Below are positions 9,244 to 18,838 of a stretch of 64,000 nt of DNA, piece after piece (the stretch's first letter is position 1; each line of letters starts with the position of its first letter). A program made the translations under genes and the position numbers. The notes beneath the pieces were generated by a model. It did no database searches, was not told the origin of the DNA, and was given only the letters and a program-made list of their open reading frames with translations. This DNA is from TMED109 sp002684605 (GTDB lineage: Bacteria > Pseudomonadota > Alphaproteobacteria > TMED109): positions 1-64,000 of the forward strand of contig CAJWSU010000004.1 in the NCBI GenBank assembly GCA_913046335.1, read 5' to 3'.

Positions 9244-10155
9244 TTGCAGCAAGATTTAAAAAATATAAAGAGTGGTTGGATTATAGTAGACAAAGAAGTA
9301 GGTATGACTTCAGCAATGGTAGTTAATAAAATAAAAAGAGTTCTTAAAGTAAAAAAAGCTGGTCATGCAGGAACCTTAGACCCCCTAGCTTCAGGTGTTT
9401 TACCAATAGCACTTGGAGAAGCAACAAAGACTATGAGCTTTGCAATGAATTCCAATAAATCTTACGAATTTGATATAAAATGGGGTGCTGCTACAGATAC
9501 AGATGATTTAGAAGGAAAAATAGTAGAGAAAAGCAATATAAGGCCATTAAAGAATGATATAATTAATATTTTGCCAAAATTTACTGGTATAATTAAACAG
9601 AAACCTCCAGCATATTCAGCGATTAAAATTAATGGTGTGAGATCATATAAGCTAGCAAGAAATTCTATTATTTCGGATATACCTGAAAGAGAAGTCTATA
9701 TTAAAAAAATCTCTTTAGTAAAATATATTAATAAAGACGTAGCTAGATTAAAAATAGAATGTGGAAAAGGAGTTTATGTTAGGTCTTTGGCTAGAGATAT
9801 GGCTAGAGCTTTGAATACATATGGACATATAGTTTACTTAAAACGTTTAGCGGTAGGGTCTTTTTTTCATAAAGATGCGATTTTACTTGCAGATATTGCC
9901 AACCTAGTAGATAAAGCTACAATATCTAAGGCTATAAGGCCTATATCTTTTGTGCTGGACGACATCCCGGCAATCGATATTACTAGTGATAAGGCAATTC
10001 TTATTTCTAGAGGCCAAAAAGTCTTTATAGAAGATTTAGTATTGGAAGAAGGGACTTATAATAAGGAAGCTTATATTACTAGTAATAACGCACCTGTAGC
10101 TCTTGCTAGAATAGAAGGTAAATATATTCATCCCTTTAGAGTTTTTAACAATTAA
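9244..10155 (+). CDS. truB: tRNA pseudouridine(55) synthase
   Basis: TruB makes pseudouridine 55 in the T loop of tRNA. GWIIVDKEVGMTS is the family N-terminal block, and HAGTLDPLASGVLP carries the catalytic aspartate (Asp46). A C-terminal PUA-like region follows. I accept the TTG start at 9244, because the first in-frame ATG (9304) lies inside the conserved GMTS motif and would remove essential sequence. Length 303 aa is typical. It sits between rbfA and rpsO. Confidence 0.96.
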   Translation: MQQDLKNIKSGWIIVDKEVGMTSAMVVNKIKRVLKVKKAGHAGTLDPLASGVLPIALGEATKTMSFAMNSNKSYEFDIKWGAATDTDDLEGKIVEKSNIRPLKNDIINILPKFTGIIKQKPPAYSAIKINGVRSYKLARNSIISDIPEREVYIKKISLVKYINKDVARLKIECGKGVYVRSLARDMARALNTYGHIVYLKRLAVGSFFHKDAILLADIANLVDKATISKAIRPISFVLDDIPAIDITSDKAILISRGQKVFIEDLVLEEGTYNKEAYITSNNAPVALARIEGKYIHPFRVFNN

Positions 10156-10171
10156 ATAATGGAGACTGTTG

Positions 10172-10441
10172 ATGTCGATAACAGCTGAGAGAAAACAAGA
10201 AGTAATTAAAGAATTTGCAAGAGAAGAAGGGGACACTGGTTCTCCTCAGGTACAGATTGCTATTTTAACTGAAAGAATAAACAACCTTACTGGTCATTTT
10301 AAGGACCATAAAAAAGATGTTCACTCACGAAGAGGTCTTTTAAAAATGGTAAATAGAAGAAGGCGTTTACTAGACTATTTAAAGGCTAAAGAAGAAGAAT
10401 CATATTTAAAAATAATTAAAGATTTAGGTTTAAGAAAATAA
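10172..10441 (+). CDS. rpsO: 30S ribosomal protein S15
   Basis: This primary 16S-binding protein is recognised by MSITAERKQEVI at the start and by GSPQVQIAILTERI, HFKDHKKDVHSRRGLL and RRRLLDYL. The start is ATG 10172, with GGAG at 10161-10164; the TTG one codon upstream is not needed. It gives 89 aa, the normal length. The rpsO-pnp gap (10442-10510) holds no convincing terminator, so the two are probably co-transcribed, as is common. Confidence 0.98.
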   Translation: MSITAERKQEVIKEFAREEGDTGSPQVQIAILTERINNLTGHFKDHKKDVHSRRGLLKMVNRRRRLLDYLKAKEEESYLKIIKDLGLRK

Positions 10442-10510
10442 TAATATTTAAATAGTTAAGCTTTAATAGACTTGATGGTTTAAATCTAGAGGTAGAAAAA
10501 AGGAAATTAT

Positions 10511-12685
10511 ATGTTTGATATAAGTAGAGAAGAGATAGAATTTGGTGGAAAAAGATTAGTTTTAGAAACAGGAAAAATCGCACGTCAGGCAGCAGGAGCG
10601 GTAATGGTAACATATGGAGGTACACAAGTTTTATGTACTGTCGTTGCAGCAAAAAAAGTAACTCCAAACCAGGATTGGTTTCCTTTGTCTGTACATTATC
10701 AAGAAAAAGCTTCAGCAGCAGGCAAAATACCTGGAGGCTTTTTTAAAAGAGAAGGCCGTCCAAGTGAGAAAGAAGTCTTAACTTCTAGATTAATAGACAG
10801 ACCTATAAGGCCATTATTTATGGAAGGTTTTATGAATGAGGTACAGGTTATATGTACAGTAGTGAGTCATGATTTAGAGAACAATCCTGATATTCCATCT
10901 ATAATTGGAACTGCCGCAGCATTAACTATATCTGGTGTTCCTTTTTTAGGACCAATTGGAGGTGCTAGAGTTGCCTGGATTGATGATAAATATGTTTTAA
11001 ACCCTACATATGAAGAGCTAGAAAATTCTGCATTAGATTTAGTAGTGGCTGGAACTAACAAGGGAGTTTTAATGGTTGAATCTGAAGCAAATGAGCTTTC
11101 AGAAGAAATTATGTTAGGAGCTGTAGATTACGGGCATAAAGAAATTAAATCTGTTATTAAAACAATAATAAGTTTAGCGGAACAAGCAGCTAAAGATCCT
11201 TGGGATTTTTCTCCTAAATCTATTGGAAAAGAAGAAGTAAAACATGTAGAAAAACACACTAAAACTGTTTTAAAGAAAGCTTATTCAGAAACAATAAAAC
11301 AAAAACGCCAAGATATGCTTAGCGAAATAAGAAATAAAGTAGTTGAAGAAGCAGCGGCATCTGAATTAGATTTAGGACAAGTAAACGCTCAATTAAAGAA
11401 AGCAGAAAAAGATTTAGTAAGAGGACAAGTTTTAAAAACAGGAAAACGTATAGATGGAAGAGTATTAAATAAAATACGACCTATTGTGTCAGAGGTAGGT
11501 ATTTTAGAAAGAACTCATGGCTCTGCTTTATTTACTAGGGGTGAAACTCAAGCTCTAGTTTCTATGACATTAGGCGGTGGGAGAGATGAGCAAATATTAG
11601 ACTCTCTTGAAGGAGATTCAAAAAGAAACTTTATGTTGCATTATAATTTTCCACCATATTCAGTCGGAGAAGCTGGAAGATTATTCACAGGTAGAAGAGA
11701 GACGGGGCATGGAATGTTAGCCTGGAGAGCTATACATCCTATGATGCCAGATCATGAAGACTTTCCTTATACAGTAAGAGTATTATCTGAAATTACTGAG
11801 TCTAATGGTTCGTCATCTATGGCAACTGTGTGTGGAGCGTCATTAGCATTAATGGATGCAGGTGTTCCTATAAAAAAACCAGTTGCAGGAATAGCAATGG
11901 GTTTAATAAAAGAAGGTGATAAGTATGCAGTATTATCTGATATATTAGGAGATGAAGACCATCTTGGTGATATGGACTTTAAAGTAGCGGGTACAGATGC
12001 TGGAATAACTTCTTTGCAAATGGATATTAAAATCACATCTATCACAAGATCAATTATGTCTGAAGCCTTAGATCAGGCAAAGGAGGGACGATTACATATA
12101 CTTTCAGAAATGGCGAAAGAAATCAAAGTTGCTCGAAAGGAAGTAAATGAATTTGCACCACGTTTAGAGAGGATGCAAGTCGCTGTAGATAAGATAAGAG
12201 AAGTAATTGGCCAAGGTGGAAAAGTTATAAAAGAAATATCTGCTAATTCAGAGGCTAAAATAGATATAGATGATACAGGATTAATATCAATATTTGCTAA
12301 TAGTAAAGACTCAATAGAAAAAGCAAAAGCAGAAATTGAAAGTATAGTAGCTGAGCCAGAAGTAGGAGTTATATATGATGGTAAAGTAGTTAAAGTTATG
12401 GACTTTGGTGCATTTGTTAATTTCATAGGAAAAAAAGATGGCTTAGTGCATATTAGCGCCATGGCTCCTGAAAGAGTAGAAAAAGTTACTGATATTTGTA
12501 ATGAGGGAGATACTGTAAAGGTTAAAGTTATGGGCTTAGACGATAGAGGTAAGGTTAGACTATCAATGAAAGTTGTAAACCAAGAAACTGGAGAAGATAT
12601 ATCTGATCAATTCCCAGAACAGGAAAATGATCGTCCAAAAGGACCTCCTAGAGGAGGAAGAAGAAAATCTCCGCAAAGAAGATAA
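10511..12685 (+). CDS. pnp: Polyribonucleotide nucleotidyltransferase (PNPase)
   Basis: PNPase is the phosphorolytic 3'-5' exoribonuclease of the degradosome. Two RNase PH domains (1-~220 and ~310-540) flank a helical linker. RPIRPLF lies in the first; FTRGETQALVS and FPPYSVGEAGR lie in the second. A KH domain (REVIGQGGKVIKEI, ~560) and an S1 domain (GKVVKVMDFGAFVNF, ~620-690) follow, with a basic tail. Length 724 aa is normal. AGGA lies just upstream of ATG. It closes the rimP-to-pnp cluster. Confidence 0.98.
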   Translation: MFDISREEIEFGGKRLVLETGKIARQAAGAVMVTYGGTQVLCTVVAAKKVTPNQDWFPLSVHYQEKASAAGKIPGGFFKREGRPSEKEVLTSRLIDRPIRPLFMEGFMNEVQVICTVVSHDLENNPDIPSIIGTAAALTISGVPFLGPIGGARVAWIDDKYVLNPTYEELENSALDLVVAGTNKGVLMVESEANELSEEIMLGAVDYGHKEIKSVIKTIISLAEQAAKDPWDFSPKSIGKEEVKHVEKHTKTVLKKAYSETIKQKRQDMLSEIRNKVVEEAAASELDLGQVNAQLKKAEKDLVRGQVLKTGKRIDGRVLNKIRPIVSEVGILERTHGSALFTRGETQALVSMTLGGGRDEQILDSLEGDSKRNFMLHYNFPPYSVGEAGRLFTGRRETGHGMLAWRAIHPMMPDHEDFPYTVRVLSEITESNGSSSMATVCGASLALMDAGVPIKKPVAGIAMGLIKEGDKYAVLSDILGDEDHLGDMDFKVAGTDAGITSLQMDIKITSITRSIMSEALDQAKEGRLHILSEMAKEIKVARKEVNEFAPRLERMQVAVDKIREVIGQGGKVIKEISANSEAKIDIDDTGLISIFANSKDSIEKAKAEIESIVAEPEVGVIYDGKVVKVMDFGAFVNFIGKKDGLVHISAMAPERVEKVTDICNEGDTVKVKVMGLDDRGKVRLSMKVVNQETGEDISDQFPEQENDRPKGPPRGGRRKSPQRR

Positions 12686-12710
12686 TTAGATAAAGAAAGG
12701 AAAGTAAGAT

Positions 12711-14120
12711 TTGTTTCCTACTTTAAATTCACTCAGAATATCTGGAGCAGATGTTCTTCCTCTAATAGAGGGAGGAAAAGGATGCTGTGTAACTAATGGT
12801 AATACTTCCGGTGCTTGGGCGGAAGCTGGAGGTATAGGCACAATATCTGGAGTTAATCCTGATTCATATGATTCCAATGGTATAATAATACCACAAACAT
12901 ATTCTGGTAAGACTAGAATAGAACGCCACCAAGAGTTAATAAATTATGCAATTGAAGGAGGAGTTCAGCAAGCCAAGATAGCTCATGATATGAGAAAAGA
13001 TAATGGAAGAATACATGTTAATATTTTATGGGAAATGGGCGGAGCTGAAACTGTTTTAAAAGGTATATTAGAAAAATCAAAAGGCTTAGTGCATGGAATT
13101 ACCTGTGGAGCAGGTATGCCCTATAAATTAGGTGATATATGTGCTAGTTTTGGCGTTTATTATTATCCTATTATATCCTCTGCAAGAGCATTTAAAATAC
13201 TTTATAAAAGAGCTTATTCAAGAAGTGCAGAGTGGTTAGGTGGTGTAGTATATGAGGATCCATGGTTAGCAGGAGGACATAATGGGTTATCAAATCTTGA
13301 GGATCCAAAAGTTCCACAAGACCCTTACCCAAGGTGTGTAGAGCTAAGAAAAGCAATGAGATCTGTAGGCTTAGAGGAAACCCCAATAGTAATGGCAGGA
13401 GGAGTATGGCATTTGAAAGATTGGGTTAAATGGATTGATAATAAAGAATTGGGTCCTGTTGTATTTCAATTTGGCACAAGACCCCTTTTGACTAAGGAAA
13501 GCCCTATATCTCAGACTTGGAAAGATCGTTTATTAACTCTTGATAAAGATGATGTTCTGTTACATAGGTTTAGCCCAACTAATTTTTATTCATCCGCAGT
13601 AAAAAATTCATTTATTAAAGATTTAATAGAAAGAAAAAAAAGACAGTTAAAAACTTCTGTATCTAAAGTAGATGAAATGATAGAGCCTATAGCATTTGGA
13701 AAAAATAAAAATAAAATTTTATATTTTTCTAAAGAAGATGCAATTAAGGCATATGGTTGGTTAAATCAAGGCTATACTGAAATTTTAAAGACGCCTGATG
13801 ATACAGTAATTTTTGTTACAGAAAAAAATTCTTTAGAAATCAGAAAAGATCAAAAAGATTGCATGGGATGTTTGAGCCAATGTAAATTTTCTAATTGGTC
13901 AGATAATGAGGAAAATAAATATTCTACAGGTAAAAAAGTTGATCCAAGAAGTTTTTGTATACAAAAAACACTTCAAAATGTAGCTCATTTTGAAGACCCT
14001 GAGAATGAATTAATGTTTGCTGGACATAATGCCTGGAAATTTAAGCAGGATCCATTTTATTCTAATGGGTTTGTGCCAACTGTGAAAGAATTAGTAAATA
14101 GAATAGCTAGTGGAGAATAG
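12711..14120 (+). CDS. Nitronate monooxygenase / 2-nitropropane dioxygenase family flavoprotein
   Basis: The N terminus (GGKGCCVTNGNTSGAWAEAGG, then GTISGVNPDSYD) and the central GMPYKLGDIC, VMAGGVWHL and QFGTRPLLT blocks match the FMN-binding TIM-barrel family that holds nitronate monooxygenase and FabK. The C-terminal ~130 residues are an extension with a small cysteine cluster (CMGCLSQC, then SFCIQKT). Such ~470-aa members are frequent in alphaproteobacteria, but their substrate is not established. Start TTG 12711 has AGGA at 12698-12701. The gene lies 25 bases after pnp and ends at a hairpin shared with the convergent gene. Confidence 0.8.
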   Translation: MFPTLNSLRISGADVLPLIEGGKGCCVTNGNTSGAWAEAGGIGTISGVNPDSYDSNGIIIPQTYSGKTRIERHQELINYAIEGGVQQAKIAHDMRKDNGRIHVNILWEMGGAETVLKGILEKSKGLVHGITCGAGMPYKLGDICASFGVYYYPIISSARAFKILYKRAYSRSAEWLGGVVYEDPWLAGGHNGLSNLEDPKVPQDPYPRCVELRKAMRSVGLEETPIVMAGGVWHLKDWVKWIDNKELGPVVFQFGTRPLLTKESPISQTWKDRLLTLDKDDVLLHRFSPTNFYSSAVKNSFIKDLIERKKRQLKTSVSKVDEMIEPIAFGKNKNKILYFSKEDAIKAYGWLNQGYTEILKTPDDTVIFVTEKNSLEIRKDQKDCMGCLSQCKFSNWSDNEENKYSTGKKVDPRSFCIQKTLQNVAHFEDPENELMFAGHNAWKFKQDPFYSNGFVPTVKELVNRIASGE

Positions 14121-14121
14121 T

Positions 14122-14150
14122 AGCACCTAAATATTTTACATTTAGGTGCT
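14122..14150. terminator. Hairpin between convergent genes
   Basis: AGCACCTAAAT (14122-14132) and ATTTAGGTGCT (14140-14150) pair perfectly over 11 bp around a 7-base loop. It lies in the 38-base gap between the + strand nitronate monooxygenase-like gene and the - strand secreted protein gene. The flanks are AT-rich but lack a long T run, so it may act mostly as a 3'-end stabiliser in both directions. Confidence 0.65.
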
Positions 14151-14158
14151 TAATAGAT

Positions 14159-14743
14159 TTATTTAAATATATAAAGAGTAACGGGACCAAATGTATGATT
14201 CGGAGGTGCTAATCTTCCTGGTAATTTATTAAGAGCTACACCGTCATCATCCATACCTACTTCATATTGTACCCAATTTTTATTTTGAAATTCAGAAGGT
14301 AAGTTTTTTGCAGTTTCACTATATTGTACTTTCACTTTAAAACGTAATTGATTCATACTTTTAGGGTCAGCAGGAGTTTTAATACAAGCAGGGCCTTTAC
14401 CTGCAAACTTTGCTCCACCTTCGGTTACACACCATTCAGGTTGAGGGCTTGCTTTAGAAGTTCTTTTTAATTTAAAAATAGTTGATTCTCCCCCATGAAT
14501 TTTACTACTTTCATCAATCTCTAGAACTGCCCAGTATTCTTTATCAACCCATGCGGATTCAGTACTCTCCGGTATACCTCCTTGCATATAGAATATATAG
14601 CTTGGAAATAGTCCTGCAAAATAGAGACGTGCTGTGTCTGATTTAATAGTGATAACTTCTTGAGAATTAGCAACTTTATGATTAATTCCCAAAATTATAA
14701 ATATGGTCAATATTAATATGCTTAAATTTTTTAAATATTTCAT
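14159..14743 (-). CDS. Secreted protein of unknown function
   Basis: I do not recognise this 194-aa protein. A hydrophobic signal segment covers roughly residues 5-22 and is followed by NSQEV, suggesting export to the periplasm. The mature part is beta-rich with two cysteines (EWCV and PACI) that could form a disulfide, and ends in PPNHTFGPVTLYIF. AGGA lies 6-7 bases before ATG 14743. It lies 82 bases downstream of the amidohydrolase gene on the same strand. A strong terminator sits between them and its T run ends just before this gene's ribosome-binding site. Confidence 0.75.
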   Translation of the reverse strand: MKYLKNLSILILTIFIILGINHKVANSQEVITIKSDTARLYFAGLFPSYIFYMQGGIPESTESAWVDKEYWAVLEIDESSKIHGGESTIFKLKRTSKASPQPEWCVTEGGAKFAGKGPACIKTPADPKSMNQLRFKVKVQYSETAKNLPSEFQNKNWVQYEVGMDDDGVALNKLPGRLAPPNHTFGPVTLYIFK

Positions 14744-14760
14744 AAATTTTCCTATTTTTT

Positions 14761-14796
14761 AAAAAAAAAACCCCGCCCCCTTAGGGACGGGGTTTT
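14761..14796 (-). terminator. Strong intrinsic terminator of the amidohydrolase gene
   Basis: On the - strand, AAAACCCCG pairs with CGGGGTTTT, and an inner CCC/GGG pairing lies beyond one mismatch. It ends in a run of T's (complement of the A's at 14761-14770). It is by far the most GC-rich hairpin in the window. The ribosome-binding site of the next co-directional gene begins about 10 bases after the T run. Confidence 0.92.
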
Positions 14797-14825
14797 CTAT
14801 TTATTTCAAACCAAATAAAATTCTA

Positions 14826-16358
14826 TTATGCTGTTCTTACTAAGCCATAACGTTTATTTGATGGTTTTCCACCTTCTTCTTTAAATCTTTCAGCAAGCTG
14901 TCCAATTTTATCTTCTGAGAATGAAGGCATATCTGGTAGGTTTTTAGCTTCATTTAAACCTAACTCATATATACGTGCAGAATTTAATCCAAAAATAGCT
15001 TGTTTAGTAAGACTATTTTCTCCTCCAAGAGCAGGAAGATCATATTTTTTCTGCATATCTTCAGGAACTTCAAGTCGTCTCATGGCTTCAATTTGCCATT
15101 GTGGTGAACCATACCATACAGTATCTGTTCCCCAAACTACGTGATCAGCTCCCATTCCTTTTACAAGAGTAGAGATAAAAGCAGCACAGAAACGAGGATG
15201 TGCAACAGCAGAGTTAGCAAAAGTAGAGCCAATTTCTGCATATACATTAGACACACCATATTTTTCAGGTATAGCTGCTAAATCTGAAGACCACTTAATG
15301 TATCCACCACTTTCTTCAAATTCATTCCATGCTTGATCCGGCAATTCAAGGAATGGACGTAAAGCGGAGTGATAAATTACAAAGTTCATTTCAGGCCAGT
15401 CTTGTGCAGCTTTTGGAACATCATCAACTGTAGCATATTGCCATACACCTTTAAAGGAAGTTTCGTAATCTGGTGGTAATAAACCTTTATGAATACAAAT
15501 AGTAGGTTTTGGTCCTCCATTACGATAAGCTTTTACTGCTTTTTCATAAAAAGGATACATAAGCTTTTCATCATCTAAACGCCATGGGTATTTAGATGGT
15601 GATAAAGGATCACCAATTGTATAAGATTTCCATGAATCAGGTTTTAGAACTTCTATAGCTCTATCAACTTCATCCATCCACCCATCTTGGCCTGGAGTAA
15701 TAACCGTATGTCCCAGCATACGCTGAGATCCAGCAAAATCATTTATCATATCTCTTGCCGCAACTATTTGGTCATTATGCAACAGCCACCATGTTGGATC
15801 GTCAAAAGGTGCACCAGATAGTAGAGACATTTTTGTATCTGATCTATACCAAAGTTCAGCTATATAATTTTCAAATTTATATCTAGTTAAGGACAATCCT
15901 TCTTCTTTAAGTTTTGGGTTCCAATGCTCTGCAGCAAATTCACCAAGCCCTAAAATAGCTTCATGTGGAAAGTCGTCGCGAAGAAAATGAGTTTGGTCAT
16001 CAAAAATAAATTGACCTTCGACACGTGCAGTTCTTTCTAACATCATTTCAGGGTCACGAGCTTCTGCTTCGCTAACTTGAAAAACTCCCCCTCCATAGAT
16101 AGTGTTCATAGCTAAAAATGCTGTAGCCATTCCACAACTAGTTTGTAGATATTGTCTTCTAGACATATTAAGATGTTTAGCGTTTTTATCTCCCATTTCC
16201 ACTATCAAATCTTCGACTTTCTTTTGAACATTTGATTGTGATGGCGGAAGATATTCGCCGTTAGATACTATTTGTGTTGGAATCGGTAAATCTAAATTTA
16301 ATTTTTCCGCACCATCCACTAAAGCGAGCTCACGCTCGCTGAGCCATGTTCCGCCCAT
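14826..16358 (-). CDS. Amidohydrolase-2 family protein with internal Tat-like motif
   Basis: The 510-aa protein looks like the TIM-barrel amidohydrolase-2 family (ACMSD and resorcylate decarboxylase relatives). Candidate metal ligands and catalytic positions are DQTHF near 133, ICIHKG, FVIYHSALRP, and HVVWGTDTVW with an aspartate. It ends with IFGLNSARIYEL, typical of the family's last helix. SRRQYLQ at ~66-72, followed by a hydrophobic stretch, resembles a twin-arginine signal, but ~65 polar residues precede it. GGGAGGAA lies before ATG 16358, supporting the long form. Substrate unknown. It is divergent from the NosR-like gene and ends at a strong terminator. Confidence 0.75.
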   Translation of the reverse strand: MGGTWLSERELALVDGAEKLNLDLPIPTQIVSNGEYLPPSQSNVQKKVEDLIVEMGDKNAKHLNMSRRQYLQTSCGMATAFLAMNTIYGGGVFQVSEAEARDPEMMLERTARVEGQFIFDDQTHFLRDDFPHEAILGLGEFAAEHWNPKLKEEGLSLTRYKFENYIAELWYRSDTKMSLLSGAPFDDPTWWLLHNDQIVAARDMINDFAGSQRMLGHTVITPGQDGWMDEVDRAIEVLKPDSWKSYTIGDPLSPSKYPWRLDDEKLMYPFYEKAVKAYRNGGPKPTICIHKGLLPPDYETSFKGVWQYATVDDVPKAAQDWPEMNFVIYHSALRPFLELPDQAWNEFEESGGYIKWSSDLAAIPEKYGVSNVYAEIGSTFANSAVAHPRFCAAFISTLVKGMGADHVVWGTDTVWYGSPQWQIEAMRRLEVPEDMQKKYDLPALGGENSLTKQAIFGLNSARIYELGLNEAKNLPDMPSFSEDKIGQLAERFKEEGGKPSNKRYGLVRTA

Positions 16359-16508
16359 TATATTTCCTCCCAGTTAAATAAAACGTAATTAATCTAATCA
16401 CTAAAAAATATAATTAGCAAACCATTTTTTTAAAAAGTAATTAATTGTTGGCAATTTTATAATTTATAAATTAAGTATTTAGTGGTGTATTGTTCTGGGG
16501 GGAAGCAA

Positions 16509-18836
16509 TTGTCTATAAATTATTATATTAAAATTCTATTTTCATTATTATTCTTCTTAATTACTTTTTCTATTTATGCACAGGATTCCATAGAATCAGA
16601 AAAAAGTTTAAATTCTGAATATGCAGATAAATTGAGAAACCCAGATTATAAATATAATAAATTAGAAAATAAAAATGAAAGTTTAACTACAAAATACCTT
16701 AATAGTTTAAGGGCAGGAAAATGGGGAGCTTCGGACCCTGATTGGGTAAACTTAGACTTAGCAAAAACTTTTTTTCCTAAGGCTAATAAAATTGGAAGAC
16801 TAGAAGGAGATATTCCATCTGCATCAGTAATGTCAGATGGAAAAATTTTAGGTTATTTATTCCTTACTAAGGACATAACAAGTTCTAAAGGATATTCTTC
16901 TCAAACTTTTGATATAGTTGTTGGTTTGAGGTTAGATGGAATATTAGCAGGGGCGACTATTATTGATCATTTGGAGCCAATAATAGGTATGTATACCCCT
17001 GATGGAGAACTAGTTTTACCCTTATTTACTGCACAATATAAAGGGCTAGATATTAGATTACCGATCAAGGTAAATTTATTAAAAACTGAAGGCCCTGGTT
17101 CTATAGATGGAATATCATCAGCAACAGTTAGTGCTGTTCTATTCAATGGAGCTATTTTAAGAGCTGCAAGAAATTTAGCTTTATATAAAGGAATGCGGTT
17201 AAGCGATGAGCCGGTAGTAGATATATTTAGGTTTAAAAACACAGCTTTTAAAACTTTAATTGAAGATGGATCAGTAGCAAGACTAACTATTACTTTAGAT
17301 GACCTTAGAAGTTTAGGAATGGACAACCCGAAAATATCAAATAGGGCGGGTGTAAATGATATTTATAGAAATAAAGCTGTTTTTGCAGGAGACATGCCGG
17401 TAGCTGCAAATCAGAAAGAGGTTAAGAAAGGCTACATTGATACAGATAGAAATTTAGTAATAGATTTATATGTTGCACCAGTAGTAACGCCGACCATAGG
17501 TAGAAATTTATTGGGTGATAAATGGTATGATATATTCATAGCTGGCAGAGACCCTAAAGAAATGACAATAGTTATTTCTACTTTAGGTAGATACCCAATA
17601 GATGGAGAGCCTCATATAGCATCTGGGCCATTTAAGCGAATTGCGGTTATTCAAGGAGATATAAAGTACCAATTAACAAAAGAGAATTTTAGAAATTTAG
17701 GTTTTTTACACGGTGAAGATAAGCCTTTTTTTGCAGAAGCAGGGATATATAGGATTCCATCAGATATTAATATTGATCCAGTAAAACCATGGAAATTTGA
17801 GTTATTATTAGAAAGCAATACAGAGGGAAATGATAAGTTATTTTATATAGATTATAAATTAAATTCTAAATATATTATACAGCCAGATGGTTTAGAAGTC
17901 TTAGCTAATAATAATGAACCAATTTGGTATGGTGCTTGGGCAAGCCAAAGGCTTAATTTAAGTTTGCTAATAATTACGTTCAGCATTCTATCATTAGCAT
18001 TATGGAAAATGGAAAAACTTGTGCAGTATAATTATATATGGAAACCTTTCAGGTACTTATTTCTAGGATGGACACTGATATGGTTAGGGTTTTATGCTGG
18101 CGGTCAGGTAACTATAATTAGTATTTTAACGTGGGTAACAGCTCCTCTACATAATCCATCTTGGGATGTTCTTTTATCAGACCCAATCCTAGTTTCTTTA
18201 ATGATATTTGTTATTATTAGTTTTGTAATATGGGGAAGAGGAGTTTTTTGTGGTTGGTTATGTCCATTCGGAGCAATGCAAGAGTTAACTTCTAAATTAG
18301 CGCAAAAATTAAAAGTTACACAAATTAAAATTTCTAATAAGTGGCATTTACGTTTGTGGCCAATCAAGTATTTTTTATTAGCGGGTTTAGTCGGGACAAG
18401 TTTTTATTCTATGGCCAGCTTAAATATTGCTGCAGAAATGGAACCATTTAAAACTGCAATTTCTATGAAATTTATTAGAGAGTGGTACTTTGTTTTCTAT
18501 GCCTTATTACTATTAACTATAGGACTATTTATTGAGCGATTCTTTTGTAGGTTTTTATGCCCATTAGGTGCATTTATGGCTATAGGTGGAAAATTACGAA
18601 TATTTAAATCTTTGAAAAGAAGAGAAGAGTGTGGAAGTCCTTGTCAATTATGTTCACATAATTGTCCTATTAATGCGATTAAGCCTACAGGTGAAATTAT
18701 AATGGATGAATGTTTTTACTGTCTAGACTGCCAAGCTTTATATAGTGACGAGCATAAATGTCCTCCTTTAGTAAAAATAAGAAAAAGAAAAAATAAGGCT
18801 ATTAAACCAATATTAACTCCAAATATTGCAGAATAA
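16509..18836 (+). CDS. NosR/NirI-type FMN-binding and polyferredoxin membrane protein
   Basis: A signal peptide ends near IYAQ. A periplasmic FMN-binding region carries DGISSATVS, whose Thr206 fits the covalent flavinylation motif. About five membrane segments follow, with CGWLCPFGAMQEL and CRFLCPLGAFMA, then a ferredoxin-like tail (CQLCSHNCPINAI, CFYCLDCQ). This is the domain order of NosR, which supports nitrous oxide reductase by electron transfer. No nosZ, nosD, nosF or nosY is in the window, so the partner here is unknown. I choose TTG 16509 because GGGGGGAAG lies just upstream; the longer frame from GTG 16482 would include that site. Product 775 aa. Confidence 0.85.
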   Translation: MSINYYIKILFSLLFFLITFSIYAQDSIESEKSLNSEYADKLRNPDYKYNKLENKNESLTTKYLNSLRAGKWGASDPDWVNLDLAKTFFPKANKIGRLEGDIPSASVMSDGKILGYLFLTKDITSSKGYSSQTFDIVVGLRLDGILAGATIIDHLEPIIGMYTPDGELVLPLFTAQYKGLDIRLPIKVNLLKTEGPGSIDGISSATVSAVLFNGAILRAARNLALYKGMRLSDEPVVDIFRFKNTAFKTLIEDGSVARLTITLDDLRSLGMDNPKISNRAGVNDIYRNKAVFAGDMPVAANQKEVKKGYIDTDRNLVIDLYVAPVVTPTIGRNLLGDKWYDIFIAGRDPKEMTIVISTLGRYPIDGEPHIASGPFKRIAVIQGDIKYQLTKENFRNLGFLHGEDKPFFAEAGIYRIPSDINIDPVKPWKFELLLESNTEGNDKLFYIDYKLNSKYIIQPDGLEVLANNNEPIWYGAWASQRLNLSLLIITFSILSLALWKMEKLVQYNYIWKPFRYLFLGWTLIWLGFYAGGQVTIISILTWVTAPLHNPSWDVLLSDPILVSLMIFVIISFVIWGRGVFCGWLCPFGAMQELTSKLAQKLKVTQIKISNKWHLRLWPIKYFLLAGLVGTSFYSMASLNIAAEMEPFKTAISMKFIREWYFVFYALLLLTIGLFIERFFCRFLCPLGAFMAIGGKLRIFKSLKRREECGSPCQLCSHNCPINAIKPTGEIIMDECFYCLDCQALYSDEHKCPPLVKIRKRKNKAIKPILTPNIAE

Positions 18837-18838
18837 AT

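Noticed and set aside
10442..10510. Terminator between rpsO and pnp
   Set aside because: No stable GC-containing stem with a T run is visible in the gap.
12073..12462. A 129-codon open frame antisense to pnp
   Set aside because: It lies opposite the KH-S1 part of PNPase, with shadow-type composition and no start signal.
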